From Sporomusaceae bacterium (lineage in GTDB: Bacteria; Bacillota_C; Negativicutes; Sporomusales_B; UBA7701), in assembly GCA_022839045.1 (NCBI GenBank), contig JALHDI010000001.1, positions 1 through 64,000 of the forward strand: a DNA stretch of 64,000 nucleotides. Reading direction: 5' to 3'. The notes under the pieces were generated by a model that was given only the letters and a program-made list of their open reading frames with translations, made no database searches and was not told the origin of the DNA. The translations under genes and the position numbers were made by a program. Shown piece by piece: positions 24,387 to 35,591 of this stretch (the stretch's first letter is position 1; every line of letters starts with the position of its first letter).

Positions 24387-26870
24387 CTAGATAGTGGCGT
24401 GCTCGGTCCGCGCTATAAGGTCGTCCTGCAGGTCGGGCGACAGGTCGGTGAAGTAGGCGCTGTAACCGGCGATCCTGACGATCAGGCCGCGGTATTTGTC
24501 GGGATTCTTCTTGGCGGCGAGCAGCGTTTCTTTGTTGATGACGTTGAACTGGATGTGCCACAGCCGCAGGTCGCACCAACTCTTGATAAAGGCGGCCAGT
24601 TTTTCCGTGCCTTCCTCGCCGGCCACGCAGGCGGGGGTGAATTTGATGTTGAGCAACCGGGCCGCCCGCTCCCGGAAGTCGTAGTTCTTGGAGTTGTAGT
24701 TGGACAGCAGGATGGCCGTGGGGCCGCTGGTGTCTGCGCCTTGGGAGGCCGAGGAGCCGTCGGAGAGCGGCGTGAAGGCTTTCCGGCCGTTCGGGGTGGC
24801 GCTGACGACTTTGCCGAAGGGCACATGGGAGGTGAAGGGCACGTAGCGAAGGTCGAGGTGTACGCCTAGTTCCCGGGAATATTTTTGGGTGAATTTCAGG
24901 CATTCGCGGTCCAGATCCCTGGCGATTTCGTCGGCATACGGGTCATTGTTGCCGTATTTCGGCGCGTTGGCCAGCAGCTGACGGATGATTTCCTTGCCCT
25001 CGAAGTTGGCTTCCATGGCTCCGATGAGCTCGGCCATGGTCAGTTTCTTCTCTTCGAAAACCAGTTTTTTGATGACGGCCAGGGAGTCGACAACGGTGCC
25101 GTAGCCGATGAACTCGAAGTACCCCAGGTCGATGCCGCCTTCGATCACCGGCGAATGGAGGTCTTTGCATTCTTTCATGCACAGGTCGTGCAAAGCGGAA
25201 CCGAGCGGCCAGGCGAAGTGTTTTGCCCGCAGGTTGATGATAATATGCTGCTGGACGAAGGCGTGCTTGAGGAAGTTGATATGCTGAGCCATATAGGCGT
25301 TCCAGAATTCGTCCCAGGTCTTGAAGTTTCTCGGGTCGCCGGTTTCGAGGCCGATCACCTCGTCGTCGTGCAGTTTCATCTTGCCGTTATAGATGGCCAT
25401 TTCCAGAGCGGCGGCAAAATTGATGTAGGCGCAGGGGCTGGTATAGGTGTCGCGATTGGGCATGCGGCACTCGGAGCAGCCGGAGACGGCGTAGTCGTAG
25501 GCGTCGGCGAAGCTGGCCCCCTTGGCGAGGAGCAGGGGCACGACCTCCTCGTCGTTGATGAGTTTCGGGAAGCCCGAGCCTTCCTTGATGGTCTCGGCGA
25601 CCTCATAGAGGTAGCGGGCCGGCGACCGGCCGTGGATTCTGGCGGCCAGGTCGGGATAGTGGAGAGGGAACTCCCGCTTGGATTGCAGGAAAAGGTAGGT
25701 GAGTTCGTTGGTGGCGTCTTGGCCGTCGGACGTCTGCCCGCCGATGGTGACCGCCTCCCAGTGGGCATAGCCTTCGTTAAAGGCGCCGCCGGTGGGAGAG
25801 ATGTAAAGGTCGATGAACTGGGACATGCCCACCCACATGCACTCCAGGATTTCCAGCACCTGCTCGTCGGTCAGTATGCCTTGGGCGACGTCATTCTTGT
25901 AGTAGGGATAGAAATACTGGTCCATCCGTCCGTTGGAGATGATGGTGCCGGTCTTTTGTTCGAGACGGGAGAACATCTGGATGAACCACTGGGATTGAAC
26001 CGCTTCCCGGAAATTACGGGCGGGATTTTCCGGCACCCGCGAGCAAATCTCGGCGATCTGCAGCAGTTCTTTTTTCCGCTGGGGATTTTTTTCCGTCTTG
26101 GCCTTTTCCATGGCGAGGCTGGCATGCCTGTTTGCCCATAGCACGACGGCATCGGCGATGAGGATTACGGCCTGCAGAAAGGGCTTCTTTTCCATGGTAT
26201 CCACCGGACTCAGAGGATCGAGGGCGGCCAAGGCGGCCTCGGCTTCTTCTTTGATACCCTTGAGCCCTTTCTTGAGCACTTTTTCGTAGTCATGGACCCA
26301 CTGGATGGAGGAGCGGAACGACGCCGTTTCATTGACGATGAACCGCGATTTCAGGGGGTCTTCGGGATCGTAGGTGAGCTTGAGCGTTTCTTTCGGCAAT
26401 GCCTTGGTCAGATTCTCATGAAAGGTCTTGCCCTTCCAGTAGGGGGCGATTTCCTCGACGACCACCTTGACATCGGCTTCGCTGATGCTGAAAGGAGCCC
26501 CGACCCGCTTGGGCAATTGCTCGATGGCCAGATCGAGGAAGTCGCCGTCAAGCTCGGGATAAAGGATGCCGTATCTACCCTGAGCCCCCGCCCGGCCTAC
26601 GACTAACTGGTTGTCGTCGATGTAGACGGTGATGTTTTCGGCGATATGCTTCATCGCCTTGGACCACCGCAGGATGAGCAACTCGCCTTCAGTCTGCCTG
26701 AAGGATTCGGTGAAGTATTTCGCTCTTTCCACGTCGATGCGCGGGCGAACATTCTTTACCGATTGCAGGATGTCATAGGCCCGGGTCTGATTGAGGAATT
26801 GCTGTTTGCCGAGAAGTTCTTCCTGGATGCGTTGCTCTTGGGGGGATAAAACGGTGCAACAATTCGTCAC
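24387..26870 (-). CDS. islA: Glycyl radical enzyme, probable isethionate sulfite-lyase
   Basis: Predicted to cleave isethionate to acetaldehyde and sulfite by glycyl radical chemistry. The 827 residues, counted from the GTG at 26870 (GGGAGA 7 bases upstream), have the radical glycine in [10 protein letters not shown] at G802, the thiyl cysteine and base in GCSEC (C465, E467) and sulfonate-type pocket residues R186 and Q190 (FRSSIQW), W371, R675 and F679 (LRYVPF). From memory, the published IslA/IseG residues are R189, Q193, W374, C468, E470, R678, F682 and G805; every one matches with a constant shift of three. Length also fits (about 830). Choline lyase, diol dehydratases and HpsG keep GC-V-E-P at the cysteine loop, which is absent here. 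The N-terminus before [11 protein letters not shown] ([19 protein letters not shown]) could be an encapsulation helix. Confidence 0.9.
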   Translation of the reverse strand: MTNCCTVLSPQEQRIQEELLGKQQFLNQTRAYDILQSVKNVRPRIDVERAKYFTESFRQTEGELLILRWSKAMKHIAENITVYIDDNQLVVGRAGAQGRYGILYPELDGDFLDLAIEQLPKRVGAPFSISEADVKVVVEEIAPYWKGKTFHENLTKALPKETLKLTYDPEDPLKSRFIVNETASFRSSIQWVHDYEKVLKKGLKGIKEEAEAALAALDPLSPVDTMEKKPFLQAVILIADAVVLWANRHASLAMEKAKTEKNPQRKKELLQIAEICSRVPENPARNFREAVQSQWFIQMFSRLEQKTGTIISNGRMDQYFYPYYKNDVAQGILTDEQVLEILECMWVGMSQFIDLYISPTGGAFNEGYAHWEAVTIGGQTSDGQDATNELTYLFLQSKREFPLHYPDLAARIHGRSPARYLYEVAETIKEGSGFPKLINDEEVVPLLLAKGASFADAYDYAVSGCSECRMPNRDTYTSPCAYINFAAALEMAIYNGKMKLHDDEVIGLETGDPRNFKTWDEFWNAYMAQHINFLKHAFVQQHIIINLRAKHFAWPLGSALHDLCMKECKDLHSPVIEGGIDLGYFEFIGYGTVVDSLAVIKKLVFEEKKLTMAELIGAMEANFEGKEIIRQLLANAPKYGNNDPYADEIARDLDRECLKFTQKYSRELGVHLDLRYVPFTSHVPFGKVVSATPNGRKAFTPLSDGSSASQGADTSGPTAILLSNYNSKNYDFRERAARLLNIKFTPACVAGEEGTEKLAAFIKSWCDLRLWHIQFNVINKETLLAAKKNPDKYRGLIVRIAGYSAYFTDLSPDLQDDLIARTEHATI

Positions 26871-26997
26871 GAATAATTCTCCCTTCGTAATAAAAATTAT
26901 CGGTGATAAGGTAAACCAAGGCTGCAACCCGGGGGGAGACCCGGCGGATTTGCTTCCGTCGTTGCCCCCCCTGCGGGGTCCAGTTAGGAAACGCCGG

Positions 26998-28890
26998 TTA
27001 CTTTATGGATTCGGTCAGCCACAGCGACAGGGCCGGAACATAGGTGACGAGCAAGAGGATGATAAGCATGGCGATTAGCTGAGGCATGGCGATTTTGGCG
27101 AGCCGCTCGATTTTGACGCGGGCGATGCTGCTGGCCACGAAGAGGTTGACGCCCACCGGCGGAGTGACAAAGCCGATGGCCAGGTTAACCACTACGATGA
27201 TCCCGAAATGAAGGGGATCAACCCCGACTTTGACGACAATGGGCAACAGGATCGGGGTGAGGATGACGATGGCGGCTAAGGCCTCCATGAAGGTACCGAC
27301 CCAGAGCAGGAAGACATTGATGAGCAGTAGGATGAAGTATTTGTTGTCGGTCACACTGAGGATAAGTTCGGCAATCATGGTCGGAACCTGTTCGATAGTC
27401 ATTATGTTGCCGAAAATGGTGGCCATGGCGATAAGGACGATGATTATGGCCGAGGTGCTGCAAGAGCTCATGAAGCATTCGACAAGGTTGGTCCGGTTTA
27501 TCTCCCGGTACACGAAGCAGCCGACGATGAGTCCGTAGAGAGCGGCAACTGCGGCGGCCTCGGTGGGCGTCATGAGTCCGCCGTATATGCCGCCCAAGAT
27601 TATGACCGGCACCATCAGAGCCCATTTCGCTTCCCAGAAGGCGGCGAACAGTGTCCTCATGTTGCGGACGCGTTCAACGCCGCGCCAGTTGTTCTTGCGG
27701 GAATACCAGTAGCATACAGCCATGAGACCCAGGCCGGTGAGAAGCCCCGGGACGATCCCGCCGATGAAGAGCTTGCCGATGGAGACCTGGGCGGAGACGC
27801 CGTAGACGACAAATGGGTTGCTGGGAGGGATCATCACCCCGATGGCCCCGGCGCAGGCAACGACGGCGCAAGCAAAATATTTGTCATAGCCTCTTTCCAC
27901 CATGGCCGGGATGGTCAGCGAGCCGATGGCGGCCACGGTAGCCGGCCCGGATCCGCTGATGGCGGCGAAGAACATACATGTGGCGATGGTGGCCAGAGCC
28001 AAACCGCCGTGGAAGGAACCGAGAAGTTCGTCCGCGAGCGCCAGCAGCCGCTTCGACAGTCCGCCCGCCCCCATGAAGACGCCGGCGGCGATGAAGAACG
28101 GAATGGCCATGATCGGGAAGCTGTCGATGGAGGTGAAGGCGATTTGGGCCACATACTCGATAGGCAGCGAACCGGACGCTATAATGGTAGACAGGGCGGA
28201 AAGCCCGAGAGCTATCGCTATCGGCACGCCAATCAGCAGGAAGATGATGAAATAGCCAAACAACCATACAAGGGCCCCGGGGTCGAAGTCCGTGAAGAGC
28301 GGTGCGGCTACGGCTGCGAAAAAGAGTGCTCCCAGCAAAGAGTCCTTTAGTCCGCACACCTTGATCTGCGCGATAAGATCCTGGATGTTGCGTATGGCCA
28401 TCAGACCGAACCCGATTGGCAGGATGAGGTAGGGTACGAAGAAGGGTATCTGCATGGCCGGTGTAGTCTGTGGAAAATTGAACATCATGAGGAGGTGGTC
28501 GCTCCCCATAAAGCAGACCACCAGGGAGAGGGTAAGAAAACACAGGTCGACGATGACCCAGCTTATGTTCTTGTAGCGCTCCGACAACTTGTCATAGACG
28601 AAGTTGACGCGGATGTTGCTGCGGTTTTTTATCGCCAGGGGAACCGCCAGGTAGGATATCCAGATGAAAATGAAGCGCGCCATCTCTTCGGTCCATGTGG
28701 CGGCGCCTGCCGTGTCGAACAGGTGGGTTACGATATAGCGATGCACCGTCTGGTAGGTGATGATGAGGATGATGGCCAGCATTCCTGCGAACAGCAACGG
28801 CTTTTCCAGGTTTTCGTCCAGCCACCGCCCCCAGCCGCGGGCCGAGGATTCCGAAGCCTTGTCGGCAACAGCCAATAGGTTGTCTGACAT
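26998..28890 (-). CDS. Fused TRAP transporter permease (DctQ-DctM)
   Basis: A 630-residue membrane protein. Residues about 1-170 are the four-helix small permease (Dct[21 protein letters not shown]); residues about 200-625 are the large permease (DctM) with 12 or so helices and family motifs such as [22 protein letters not shown] and [18 protein letters not shown] sequence. QM fusions are common in TRAP systems, including those for isethionate. The ATG at 28890 is preferred over one at 28896 because of the spacing to AAAGGG. It lies between the binding protein and islA, so isethionate or a related sulfonate is the likely cargo. Confidence 0.92.
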   Translation of the reverse strand: MSDNLLAVADKASESSARGWGRWLDENLEKPLLFAGMLAIILIITYQTVHRYIVTHLFDTAGAATWTEEMARFIFIWISYLAVPLAIKNRSNIRVNFVYDKLSERYKNISWVIVDLCFLTLSLVVCFMGSDHLLMMFNFPQTTPAMQIPFFVPYLILPIGFGLMAIRNIQDLIAQIKVCGLKDSLLGALFFAAVAAPLFTDFDPGALVWLFGYFIIFLLIGVPIAIALGLSALSTIIASGSLPIEYVAQIAFTSIDSFPIMAIPFFIAAGVFMGAGGLSKRLLALADELLGSFHGGLALATIATCMFFAAISGSGPATVAAIGSLTIPAMVERGYDKYFACAVVACAGAIGVMIPPSNPFVVYGVSAQVSIGKLFIGGIVPGLLTGLGLMAVCYWYSRKNNWRGVERVRNMRTLFAAFWEAKWALMVPVIILGGIYGGLMTPTEAAAVAALYGLIVGCFVYREINRTNLVECFMSSCSTSAIIIVLIAMATIFGNIMTIEQVPTMIAELILSVTDNKYFILLLINVFLLWVGTFMEALAAIVILTPILLPIVVKVGVDPLHFGIIVVVNLAIGFVTPPVGVNLFVASSIARVKIERLAKIAMPQLIAMLIILLLVTYVPALSLWLTESIK

Positions 28891-28965
28891 CCGCATTACC
28901 CTTTCAAAAGGTAGTTGGTTCCGGCGTTAACGAGGGAGGGGGAGGGAGGGCACAAGCCCTCCCAG

Positions 28966-30012
<1,047 letters not shown>

Positions 30013-30276
30013 TTAATCAAATTTACCCCCAAATTTAATTAAATCGTGTTTCACCCACTTTCCCCAAGGTTGACTTTCACCAATCCGCCTTTAACTGCCG
30101 CAATAAGGGGTGGTTAGTATGACGAAGGGCCAGCGTTAAAACATGGAGTGTAAATATGACGGTAGCTTCTGCATCTGGCGCTTAAAGGGCAATAGGAACA
30201 TATACGACAGCCGAAGGTTAAATATCCTACATCCCCCCTCGAAAATTGTCAAAATATTATCAATATAGCAGTCGAA

Positions 30277-31116
30277 TCACCGGGGATTCAACTGTGCTTC
30301 AGCTAGTGAGTTGAGCTTGCCGGCGATGGTCGACGCCTGTTGCACGGCGACGGCTATATCGCCCATGGCCTGGGCCATTACCGCGGTCGCGTGATTGATC
30401 TGCTGAATCTGGTCGTATGTCTGCCCGCTGCCGTTTTGAATCGCCTGTACGATAGCCTGGATTTTGCCTATGGAGCCGGCGCTGATCGCGGCGAGTTTGC
30501 GAATCTCCTCCGCCACTACGCCGAAACCGCGTCCCGCCTCCCCGACCCGGGCCGCTTCGATGGCGGCGTTCAAGCCCAACAGATTTGTCTGATCGGCCAC
30601 GTTTTTGATGATGGCCAGCACCTGGTCGGTGTCTCCCGCCTGCCGCTTGGATTCTTCCGCCCGTTGGGCGAGGAGATTAAAGTTCGCGGACAATTCTTCC
30701 GTTTCGGCGTTGATTTCTTGCATCGTTGCCGCCACCGCGGTCATACTGTCGGTAAGGGTTCCCGCCGCCTGGCGGAGGGCATCCTGTAGCGCCACCGCCT
30801 CCTGGAAGGAAATCCCACCGGTCACCGCCCCATTCTCGTCGAACACCGGCATCGCTACAGCGATAAACGGCACTCCCCATAGCGTGGCGTCCATCCGTTT
30901 CACGATTCTGCGCCGTTCGTTCTGGGCCGCCTTGATCGTCATATCGGGATTTAAAGGCGTGCCGACGGCAATTTTGAGGTCTATCTTCTTGCCGGGGCGA
31001 TAATACACGAACTTCTCCGTATCGGCGACCGAGATACTGACGTCCGCCTGCACAAGTTCCGCTGCCTGCGGCAGGATGCGGATGTAATGCTCCAAAGAGA
31101 GCGGCGATTTTTCCAT
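30277..31116 (-). CDS. Soluble methyl-accepting chemotaxis-type receptor
   Basis: A 279-residue protein with no membrane segment. Residues 1-115 form a small sensory domain ([49 protein letters not shown]), similar to the YkuI/DUF-type PAS domains found in cytoplasmic receptors. Residues 120-275 form a short MCP signalling domain with the hairpin tip [20 protein letters not shown] and [16 protein letters not shown]. It is the first gene behind the sigma-54 promoter at 31185, so it is co-induced with the TRAP transporter and lyase. This would tie taxis or signalling to the same substrate, though the ligand is unproven. The short length suggests a class of heptad-truncated receptors. Confidence 0.88.
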   Translation of the reverse strand: MEKSPLSLEHYIRILPQAAELVQADVSISVADTEKFVYYRPGKKIDLKIAVGTPLNPDMTIKAAQNERRRIVKRMDATLWGVPFIAVAMPVFDENGAVTGGISFQEAVALQDALRQAAGTLTDSMTAVAATMQEINAETEELSANFNLLAQRAEESKRQAGDTDQVLAIIKNVADQTNLLGLNAAIEAARVGEAGRGFGVVAEEIRKLAAISAGSIGKIQAIVQAIQNGSGQTYDQIQQINHATAVMAQAMGDIAVAVQQASTIAGKLNSLAEAQLNPR

Positions 31117-31184
31117 AATGCCATTCCTTTTGTTTTTTGGCTCTTTTGCTAGACGACAGCTTAGTTAATCTTTGAACATATTAA

Positions 31185-31203
31185 TAGCAAGAAGAATGCC
31201 AAC
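31185..31203 (-). promoter_or_regulatory. Sigma-54 (-24/-12) promoter of the isethionate operon
   Basis: On the minus strand TTGGCATTCTTCTTGCTA has GG and GC separated by exactly 10 bases (GG at 31199-31200, GC at 31187-31188), matching TGGCAC-N5-TTGC except for one base. It lies 69 bases before the receptor gene start and next to a gene for a sigma-54 activator. Confidence 0.85.
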
Positions 31204-31227
31204 TCCCGGAAAGTCCGAAAGTTGGCA
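31197..31227. repeat. Inverted repeat overlapping the -24 element
   Basis: TGCCAACT (31197-31204) and AGTTGGCA (31220-31227) are perfect inverted repeats with an inner GGA/TCC pair. The left arm is part of the -24 element of the sigma-54 promoter, so the repeat may be an operator for a second regulator or a hairpin. Confidence 0.5.
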
Positions 31228-31257
31228 CAAATAGTGGATTATACCATTTACCTCTGT

Positions 31258-31370
31258 GCATACTTGCAACATGCTCCCCCTATAAAAAAGCTGAATAGCG
31301 CGATAATTCGCAAAGAACCCATGTTGCAAGTATGCCACTCTGGGGTGGCATGCTTGCAATATGGGTTCTT
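31258..31370. promoter_or_regulatory. Three candidate activator-binding sites (UAS)
   Basis: GCATACTTGCAACATG (31258-31273), its exact inverse CATGTTGCAAGTATGC (31320-31335) and a variant GCATGCTTGCAATATG (31348-31363) share the core TTGCAA. They lie 60-165 bases upstream of the -24/-12 promoter, the usual place for enhancer-binding proteins. The last two are arms of a long imperfect hairpin (31313-31370) that touches the stop of the activator gene and may also terminate it. Confidence 0.7.
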
Positions 31371-32742
31371 AGTTTAATCCGTACCTTCTGATTTTGCGAA
31401 AAATCGTCGTTCGGTCGACCTTAAAATATTTGGCAACTTCCAGAATCGAGCCATGAGTGTCGAGAGCTTTTTTTAGCAACTCCCGTTCGATATTGGCCAT
31501 TATTTCATTCAGCGACAGGCTATTGTCGGTGCTTATCGCCGACGGCAGCATATGGTTCGGCAAGTCTCTTATCTCGATGGTGCCCTTCTGGTTGGTAATG
31601 ATCAGGCTTTGAATCAGGTTTTCCATCTCGCGGATATTGCCTGGCCAGGAATAATTTTGGAATATGGCCTGCGCTTCCGTAGATATGACAACCTCCGTCC
31701 GGTACTTGGCATTGAAGGCTTGCAGAAAGTTCCTGACCAGAGGCGCGATATCCTCTTTGCGGTCCCGCAAGGGGGGGATCTTAAGTACGGCAACCTGCAA
31801 CCGATAAAAGAGGTCACTGCGGAACGAGCCCTCCTGGACCGCCGCTTCCAGATTACGGTTAGTCGCGGCGACGAATCGAACGTCGACTTTCTTGATTTTA
31901 GTCGATCCCACCCGGATGATTTCCTGGTCCTGGAGAACGCGGAGCAGTTTGGCCTGCATCGGCAGCGGCAGTTCGCCGATTTCATCGAGAAACAGCGTGC
32001 CCTTGTGGGCCATCTCGACAAAACCGGGTTTTCCCTTGGTGTGCGCCCCGGAAAAGGCTCCCGCCTCATAGCCGAACAGCTCGGATTCCACAAGGTTCGA
32101 GGGGATCGAAGCACAGTCAACTTTGAAGAAGGGCTGGTTGGAGCGCGAGCTTTTTTCGTGAATTTTCCTGGCCAATACGTCTTTGCCGACGCCTGTTTCG
32201 CCGAGCAGAAGCATTGTCGCATCGGTAACAGCGATAATACCTAGCAGGTTGAGTAATTTTTTCATGGCCTTGCTTTCGGCGATGACAGTCGTACCATAGG
32301 ACGGCTTTTTGAAACATTGCACCTCGTTGTACCTGGCGATCAGTTCCTGCTGATAAGCCAACTGTTCCTTGATCTGGGTCAACGAAGTTATATCCCTAAC
32401 AAAAGTAACCACCAATACTACTTGTCCGGACCGATCAAAAACCGGATACCCGTCAAGCACGACCTGCCGGCCTACCTTTGTAATCTGTACCAAAGTTTTT
32501 GGCTTCCCGGTCTTAACGATTTCGGGATTTAGAACGACGTCGTACTTGCCCTCTTTGACCAGGTCGGTTACCAGGCGGCCAATAAGTTCGCTTTTCTTGA
32601 GGCCGGTCAGTTTTTCATACATGCTGTTTATTTTCAAGGTCTTGCCGGTGCGATCCGAAATATAGATACCGTCGTTAAGAACGTCAAGAATGCTGTCGAA
32701 GTAATCGCCGATTAGCTTCGACTCCGTATCGCGTCTACTCAT
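31369..32742 (-). CDS. Sigma-54-dependent transcriptional activator with PAS sensor
   Basis: A 457-residue enhancer-binding protein. Residues 10-130 form a PAS domain (LNDGIYISDRTGKTLKINSM; RQVVLDGYPVFDRSGQVV). The AAA+ domain follows with Walker A (GETGVGKDVLAR), the sigma-54 contact loop GAFSGAHTKGKPG (a GAFTGA variant), and Walker B (GTLFLDEIGELP). A Fis-type helix-turn-helix ends the protein (EVAKYFKVDRTTIFRKIRRY). It is immediately upstream of, and on the same strand as, the operon with a -24/-12 promoter and presumably activates it in response to a small ligand sensed by PAS, possibly isethionate. Confidence 0.92.
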   Translation of the reverse strand: MSRRDTESKLIGDYFDSILDVLNDGIYISDRTGKTLKINSMYEKLTGLKKSELIGRLVTDLVKEGKYDVVLNPEIVKTGKPKTLVQITKVGRQVVLDGYPVFDRSGQVVLVVTFVRDITSLTQIKEQLAYQQELIARYNEVQCFKKPSYGTTVIAESKAMKKLLNLLGIIAVTDATMLLLGETGVGKDVLARKIHEKSSRSNQPFFKVDCASIPSNLVESELFGYEAGAFSGAHTKGKPGFVEMAHKGTLFLDEIGELPLPMQAKLLRVLQDQEIIRVGSTKIKKVDVRFVAATNRNLEAAVQEGSFRSDLFYRLQVAVLKIPPLRDRKEDIAPLVRNFLQAFNAKYRTEVVISTEAQAIFQNYSWPGNIREMENLIQSLIITNQKGTIEIRDLPNHMLPSAISTDNSLSLNEIMANIERELLKKALDTHGSILEVAKYFKVDRTTIFRKIRRYGLN

Positions 32743-33048
32743 ACCCGAGCCACCTTCCCGATGATAGGGCTGATTGAAGACATCCAGCTTGGCTAGTAAA
32801 AGATTTGACTCTTTCCTATATAAATCCTGCCACTGAAGAAAATGCGAATCAAGTCATGTGTCTTAAATGAGCTTTGGTAACGATTTCTCGATTCTGGAAC
32901 AATCTGTGATAAATTGTTCAATCCGTCGGTATCGCACCATGCTCTTGCCAGCCTCTTCCTAAGAGGTTCTTCATACCGATAAAAACCTGTTGTCAAAAAT
33001 TATCGTCAGCCCGCGTAATAATAACACGTATGCCGCGCTTGGCCGAGA
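32743..33048. other. Intergenic stretch upstream of the activator gene
   Basis: About 300 bases, AT-rich, with no convincing gene. It holds an inverted repeat GAACAAT (near 32898) / ATTGTTC (near 32914) that could be an operator of the activator gene. Confidence 0.45.
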
Positions 33049-33410
33049 TTGATAAACAGGAGGACAAGCCTCCTGAAGCTATATCAGTTTCAGGACATGC
33101 CCGTTGAAAAAATCAACCACAGCATTCAGGAACTCCATAACGCAAAAGTGGGCCTTCTAAAACTGGTCGAGAAACAAAAGAAGAGCATGGCGCCTCCCGC
33201 AGATCTCGATAGCTACTGGACTTTCACCCCCATGGCCAATGACTAGCGTACGACTAACATCTTGAAATGCCGCCCAAAGGAAAACCGGACGCCGACGGTG
33301 GAAGAGGGGCGTTTGTGCGCGCTAAACTGGCTGGACAAAGAACTGAGGTTTGTGAATCCGAAGGTTATCGTGGCGCTTGGCAGTGTGGCCCTGAAGTATC
33401 TGATGAAATC
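33049..33410 (+). pseudogene. Scar: serine recombinase C-terminus joined to a udg fragment
   Basis: Bases up to 33246 encode a 65-residue tail with a helical segment (LLKLYQFQDMPVEKINHSIQ, ELHNAKVGLLKLVEKQKK) and the end DLDSYWTFTPMAND and TAG. The helical part resembles the coiled coil near the C-terminus of large serine recombinases, and the end resembles their final strand (I-K-K-I-V-x4-D-I-E-I-x-W). A udg fragment begins after the TAG at about 33253 (TTNILKCRPK, ENRTPTVEEGRLCALNWLDK, ELRFVNPKVIVALGSVALKY) and stops after LMK. The first codon of the recombinase part is not a true start, so both genes are fragments. Confidence 0.65.
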
Positions 33411-33536
33411 CTCTACGCAAAATTCCCTTCCCAACGCACTTTCAGATGATTTTGTCCCCCAGAACCTAAATTTATCTATCCCTTGTTCTCAGCATATCCA
33501 ACCTCCGGGAACCTCCCCTCCTACTTGGGTCCGCTA

Positions 33537-33586
33537 GAGCAAAGAATAAACAACCCCGGAGGGGAGGGGTTGTTTATTCTTTGCTC
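33537..33586. terminator. Strong terminator at the end of the transketolase-aldolase operon
   Basis: A 21-bp perfect stem (33537-33557 with 33566-33586, GAGCAAAGAATAAACAACCC and its inverse) with an 8-base loop. It lies 63 bases beyond the stop of the aldolase gene and next to the udg scar on the other strand. The T-rich arm makes it effective in both directions. Confidence 0.8.
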
Positions 33587-33648
33587 TCTGGAGCATATTC
33601 CAATAAATGAAATAATAGTATGCCGCGACAATCACCGCGGAAGGTATT

Positions 33649-34575
33649 TTAAAGCTGATTGCCGCAGCTCAGGACATTCCTTATTTTGTGCTTGACCATA
33701 TTCTTGATAGCCTCGCGGGCTGGCCGCAAGTAGTCGCGCGGGTCGAACTTCTCGGGCGCAAGGGCCAGGTTTTCGCGGATGCTGGCGGTCATCGCCAGGC
33801 GGAGGTCGGTATCGATGTTGATTTTGCAGACCCCCATGGTGCCGGCCTTTTTAAGCATTTCCTCCGGCACTCCCTTGGCATCCGCAATGCGCCCGCCGTA
33901 CTTGTTGCACTTGGCCACGAATTCGGGCAGGACGGTGGATGCGCCATGGAGGACGATGGGGAATCCCGGCATGAGGGAGGCTATCTTTTCGAGCCGCGCA
34001 AAGTCGAGCTGTGGCTCGCCTTTGAACTTGTATGCGCCGTGGCTCGTGCCGATAGCGATGGCCAGAGAATCCACCCCCGTACGGCGGACGAACTCGACCG
34101 CCTGGTCCGGGTCGGTATACGTGGCGTCTTTAGCGCTCACGCTGACGGCATCCTCGACGCCGGCGAGGCGGCCCAGTTCGCCTTCCGCCACGACACCGCG
34201 CGCATGGGCGTATTCGACGACGCGTTTGGTGACGGCGACGTTTTCTTCAAAAGGAAATTTTGAGCCGTCGATCATAACCGAGGTAAAGCCGCCGTCGATG
34301 CAGGCTTTGCAGATTTCGAAGTCCTCGCCGTGATCCAGATGGACGCAGATCGGCAGACCGGTGTCCTCGACGGCGGCTTCGATAAGCTTCATCAGGTAAA
34401 CGTGTTTGGCGTATTTGCGGGCGCCCGCGGACACCTGCAGGATAAGCGGGGCCTGTTCTTCTTTGGCGGCATCGACGATGCCCTGGATAATTTCCATGTT
34501 ATTGACGTTGAAGGCGCCGACGGCATATTTGCCGTAAGCCTTCTTGAACATTTCCCGCGAGGATACTAACGGCAT
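33649..34575 (-). CDS. fba: Class II fructose-1,6-bisphosphate aldolase
   Basis: Splits fructose 1,6-bisphosphate (and, in relatives, sedoheptulose 1,7-bisphosphate) to DHAP and an aldose phosphate, using zinc. The 308 residues carry the class II marks: HLDHGEDFEICKACIDGGF with the zinc histidine and proton-transfer aspartate near residues 80-98, VEGELGRLAG-type EGELG near 135, the zinc ligands in AIAIGTSHGAYKF near 180, VLHGASTVLPEFV near 210, and INIDTDLRLA near 232. The start is the ATG at 34575 behind GGGGG; an upstream frame extension is noise. It is the last gene of a 17-kb operon with three transketolases and two phosphofructokinases, which suggests handling of heptulose or fructose bisphosphates from a dedicated catabolic route. 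Confidence 0.93.
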   Translation of the reverse strand: MPLVSSREMFKKAYGKYAVGAFNVNNMEIIQGIVDAAKEEQAPLILQVSAGARKYAKHVYLMKLIEAAVEDTGLPICVHLDHGEDFEICKACIDGGFTSVMIDGSKFPFEENVAVTKRVVEYAHARGVVAEGELGRLAGVEDAVSVSAKDATYTDPDQAVEFVRRTGVDSLAIAIGTSHGAYKFKGEPQLDFARLEKIASLMPGFPIVLHGASTVLPEFVAKCNKYGGRIADAKGVPEEMLKKAGTMGVCKINIDTDLRLAMTASIRENLALAPEKFDPRDYLRPAREAIKNMVKHKIRNVLSCGNQL

Positions 34576-34603
34576 GGAGAATCCCCCTTTAGTCGTGAAG
34601 CTG

Positions 34604-35569
34604 CTAAATGGCCAGAACGCCGGCCAGTTCATACATGGCGCGATCGATTCCCGCACACATTTTTACCGCTTCCCCATAAATTACCGGCATCACTTGGCCA
34701 TGCCGCATCGCGATCAGGCAATCGCAGTTCCCGGCCAGGATGCAGTCCACCGCAGCCGCTCCCATAAGGCTGCCGACAATATTGTCCTTGGCGGTCGGGC
34801 TACCTCCCCGCTGGATATAGCCCAGGACGGTCACGCTGGAGGATATGGGCAGGCGGGCCGCGACTTGGGCGGCAATATCGTGGCCGCGGCCGACACCCTC
34901 CGCGACGATGATGATGTTGAACGCTTTGCCCTTTACGTTTCTCCGTTCCAGTCCCCGGCAGATATCGTCGATATCGGCGGGGGCCTCGGGAATCAGAATG
35001 TATTCGGCCCCGCACGCTATCCCGGCGTACAGAGCGAGCTGCCCCGACCGGCGCCCCATCACCTCGATGATCGCCAGGCGGTCGTGTGAGAAGGCGGTAT
35101 CGCGGATTTTGTTTACCGCTTCGACGATGTTGTTCAGCGCGGTATCGAAGCCCAAAGCGTATTCCGTTCCCGGCATGTCGTTGTCGATGGTGGCCGGAAT
35201 TACTATGGTCGGCGTTCCGGCTTCCGCAAGCTTGCGGGCTCCAGCCAGCGAACCGTCGCCGCCGATCACCACGACCGCGTCGATTTTGTTTTTTGCGATA
35301 TTCCGTAACGCCCGGGAGAAGCCGTCGCTTGTTTTAAATTGCTCACAGCGCGCCGATTTTAAGATTGTTCCGCCCCGGTCGATTATCCCCGATACCGAAT
35401 TGGCCTGCATTTCTCTGAAATCGCCATCAATGAGGCCCTGATAGCCGCGAATAACCCCAAGGACTTCGCATTCATGGTATATCCCTTTTCGGGTTACGGC
35501 CCGTAGCGCGGCATTCATCCCGGGAGCATCTCCGCCGCTTGTCAGTAAGGCAATCCGCCTTTTTCCCAT
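34604..35569 (-). CDS. pfkA: ATP-dependent 6-phosphofructokinase (PfkA)
   Basis: Phosphorylates fructose 6-phosphate at C1. The 321 residues show the bacterial PFK-A layout: TSGGDAPGMNAALRAV at 11-26, VIGGDGSLAGARKLAE near 100-115 (GGDGS, the ATP-type glycine), PATIDNDMPGTEYALGFDTA near 126-145 with the catalytic aspartate, and EVMGRRSGQLALYAGIACGA near 168-187. A start at the ATG 35569 is preceded by AGGAGG. It lies between the PPi-type PFK and the aldolase. Having an ATP- and a PPi-type enzyme side by side suggests different substrates or energy regimes. Confidence 0.93.
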   Translation of the reverse strand: MGKRRIALLTSGGDAPGMNAALRAVTRKGIYHECEVLGVIRGYQGLIDGDFREMQANSVSGIIDRGGTILKSARCEQFKTSDGFSRALRNIAKNKIDAVVVIGGDGSLAGARKLAEAGTPTIVIPATIDNDMPGTEYALGFDTALNNIVEAVNKIRDTAFSHDRLAIIEVMGRRSGQLALYAGIACGAEYILIPEAPADIDDICRGLERRNVKGKAFNIIIVAEGVGRGHDIAAQVAARLPISSSVTVLGYIQRGGSPTAKDNIVGSLMGAAAVDCILAGNCDCLIAMRHGQVMPVIYGEAVKMCAGIDRAMYELAGVLAI

Positions 35570-35591
35570 ACCATCCTCCTGTCAGCAGCCA

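Noticed and set aside
24387..26870. Assignment as choline TMA-lyase, diol dehydratase or pyruvate formate-lyase
   Set aside because: The cysteine loop is GCSEC, not GC-V-E-P or a Cys-Cys pair, and the pocket arginines and glutamine fit a sulfonate substrate. No neighbouring choline or diol genes are present.
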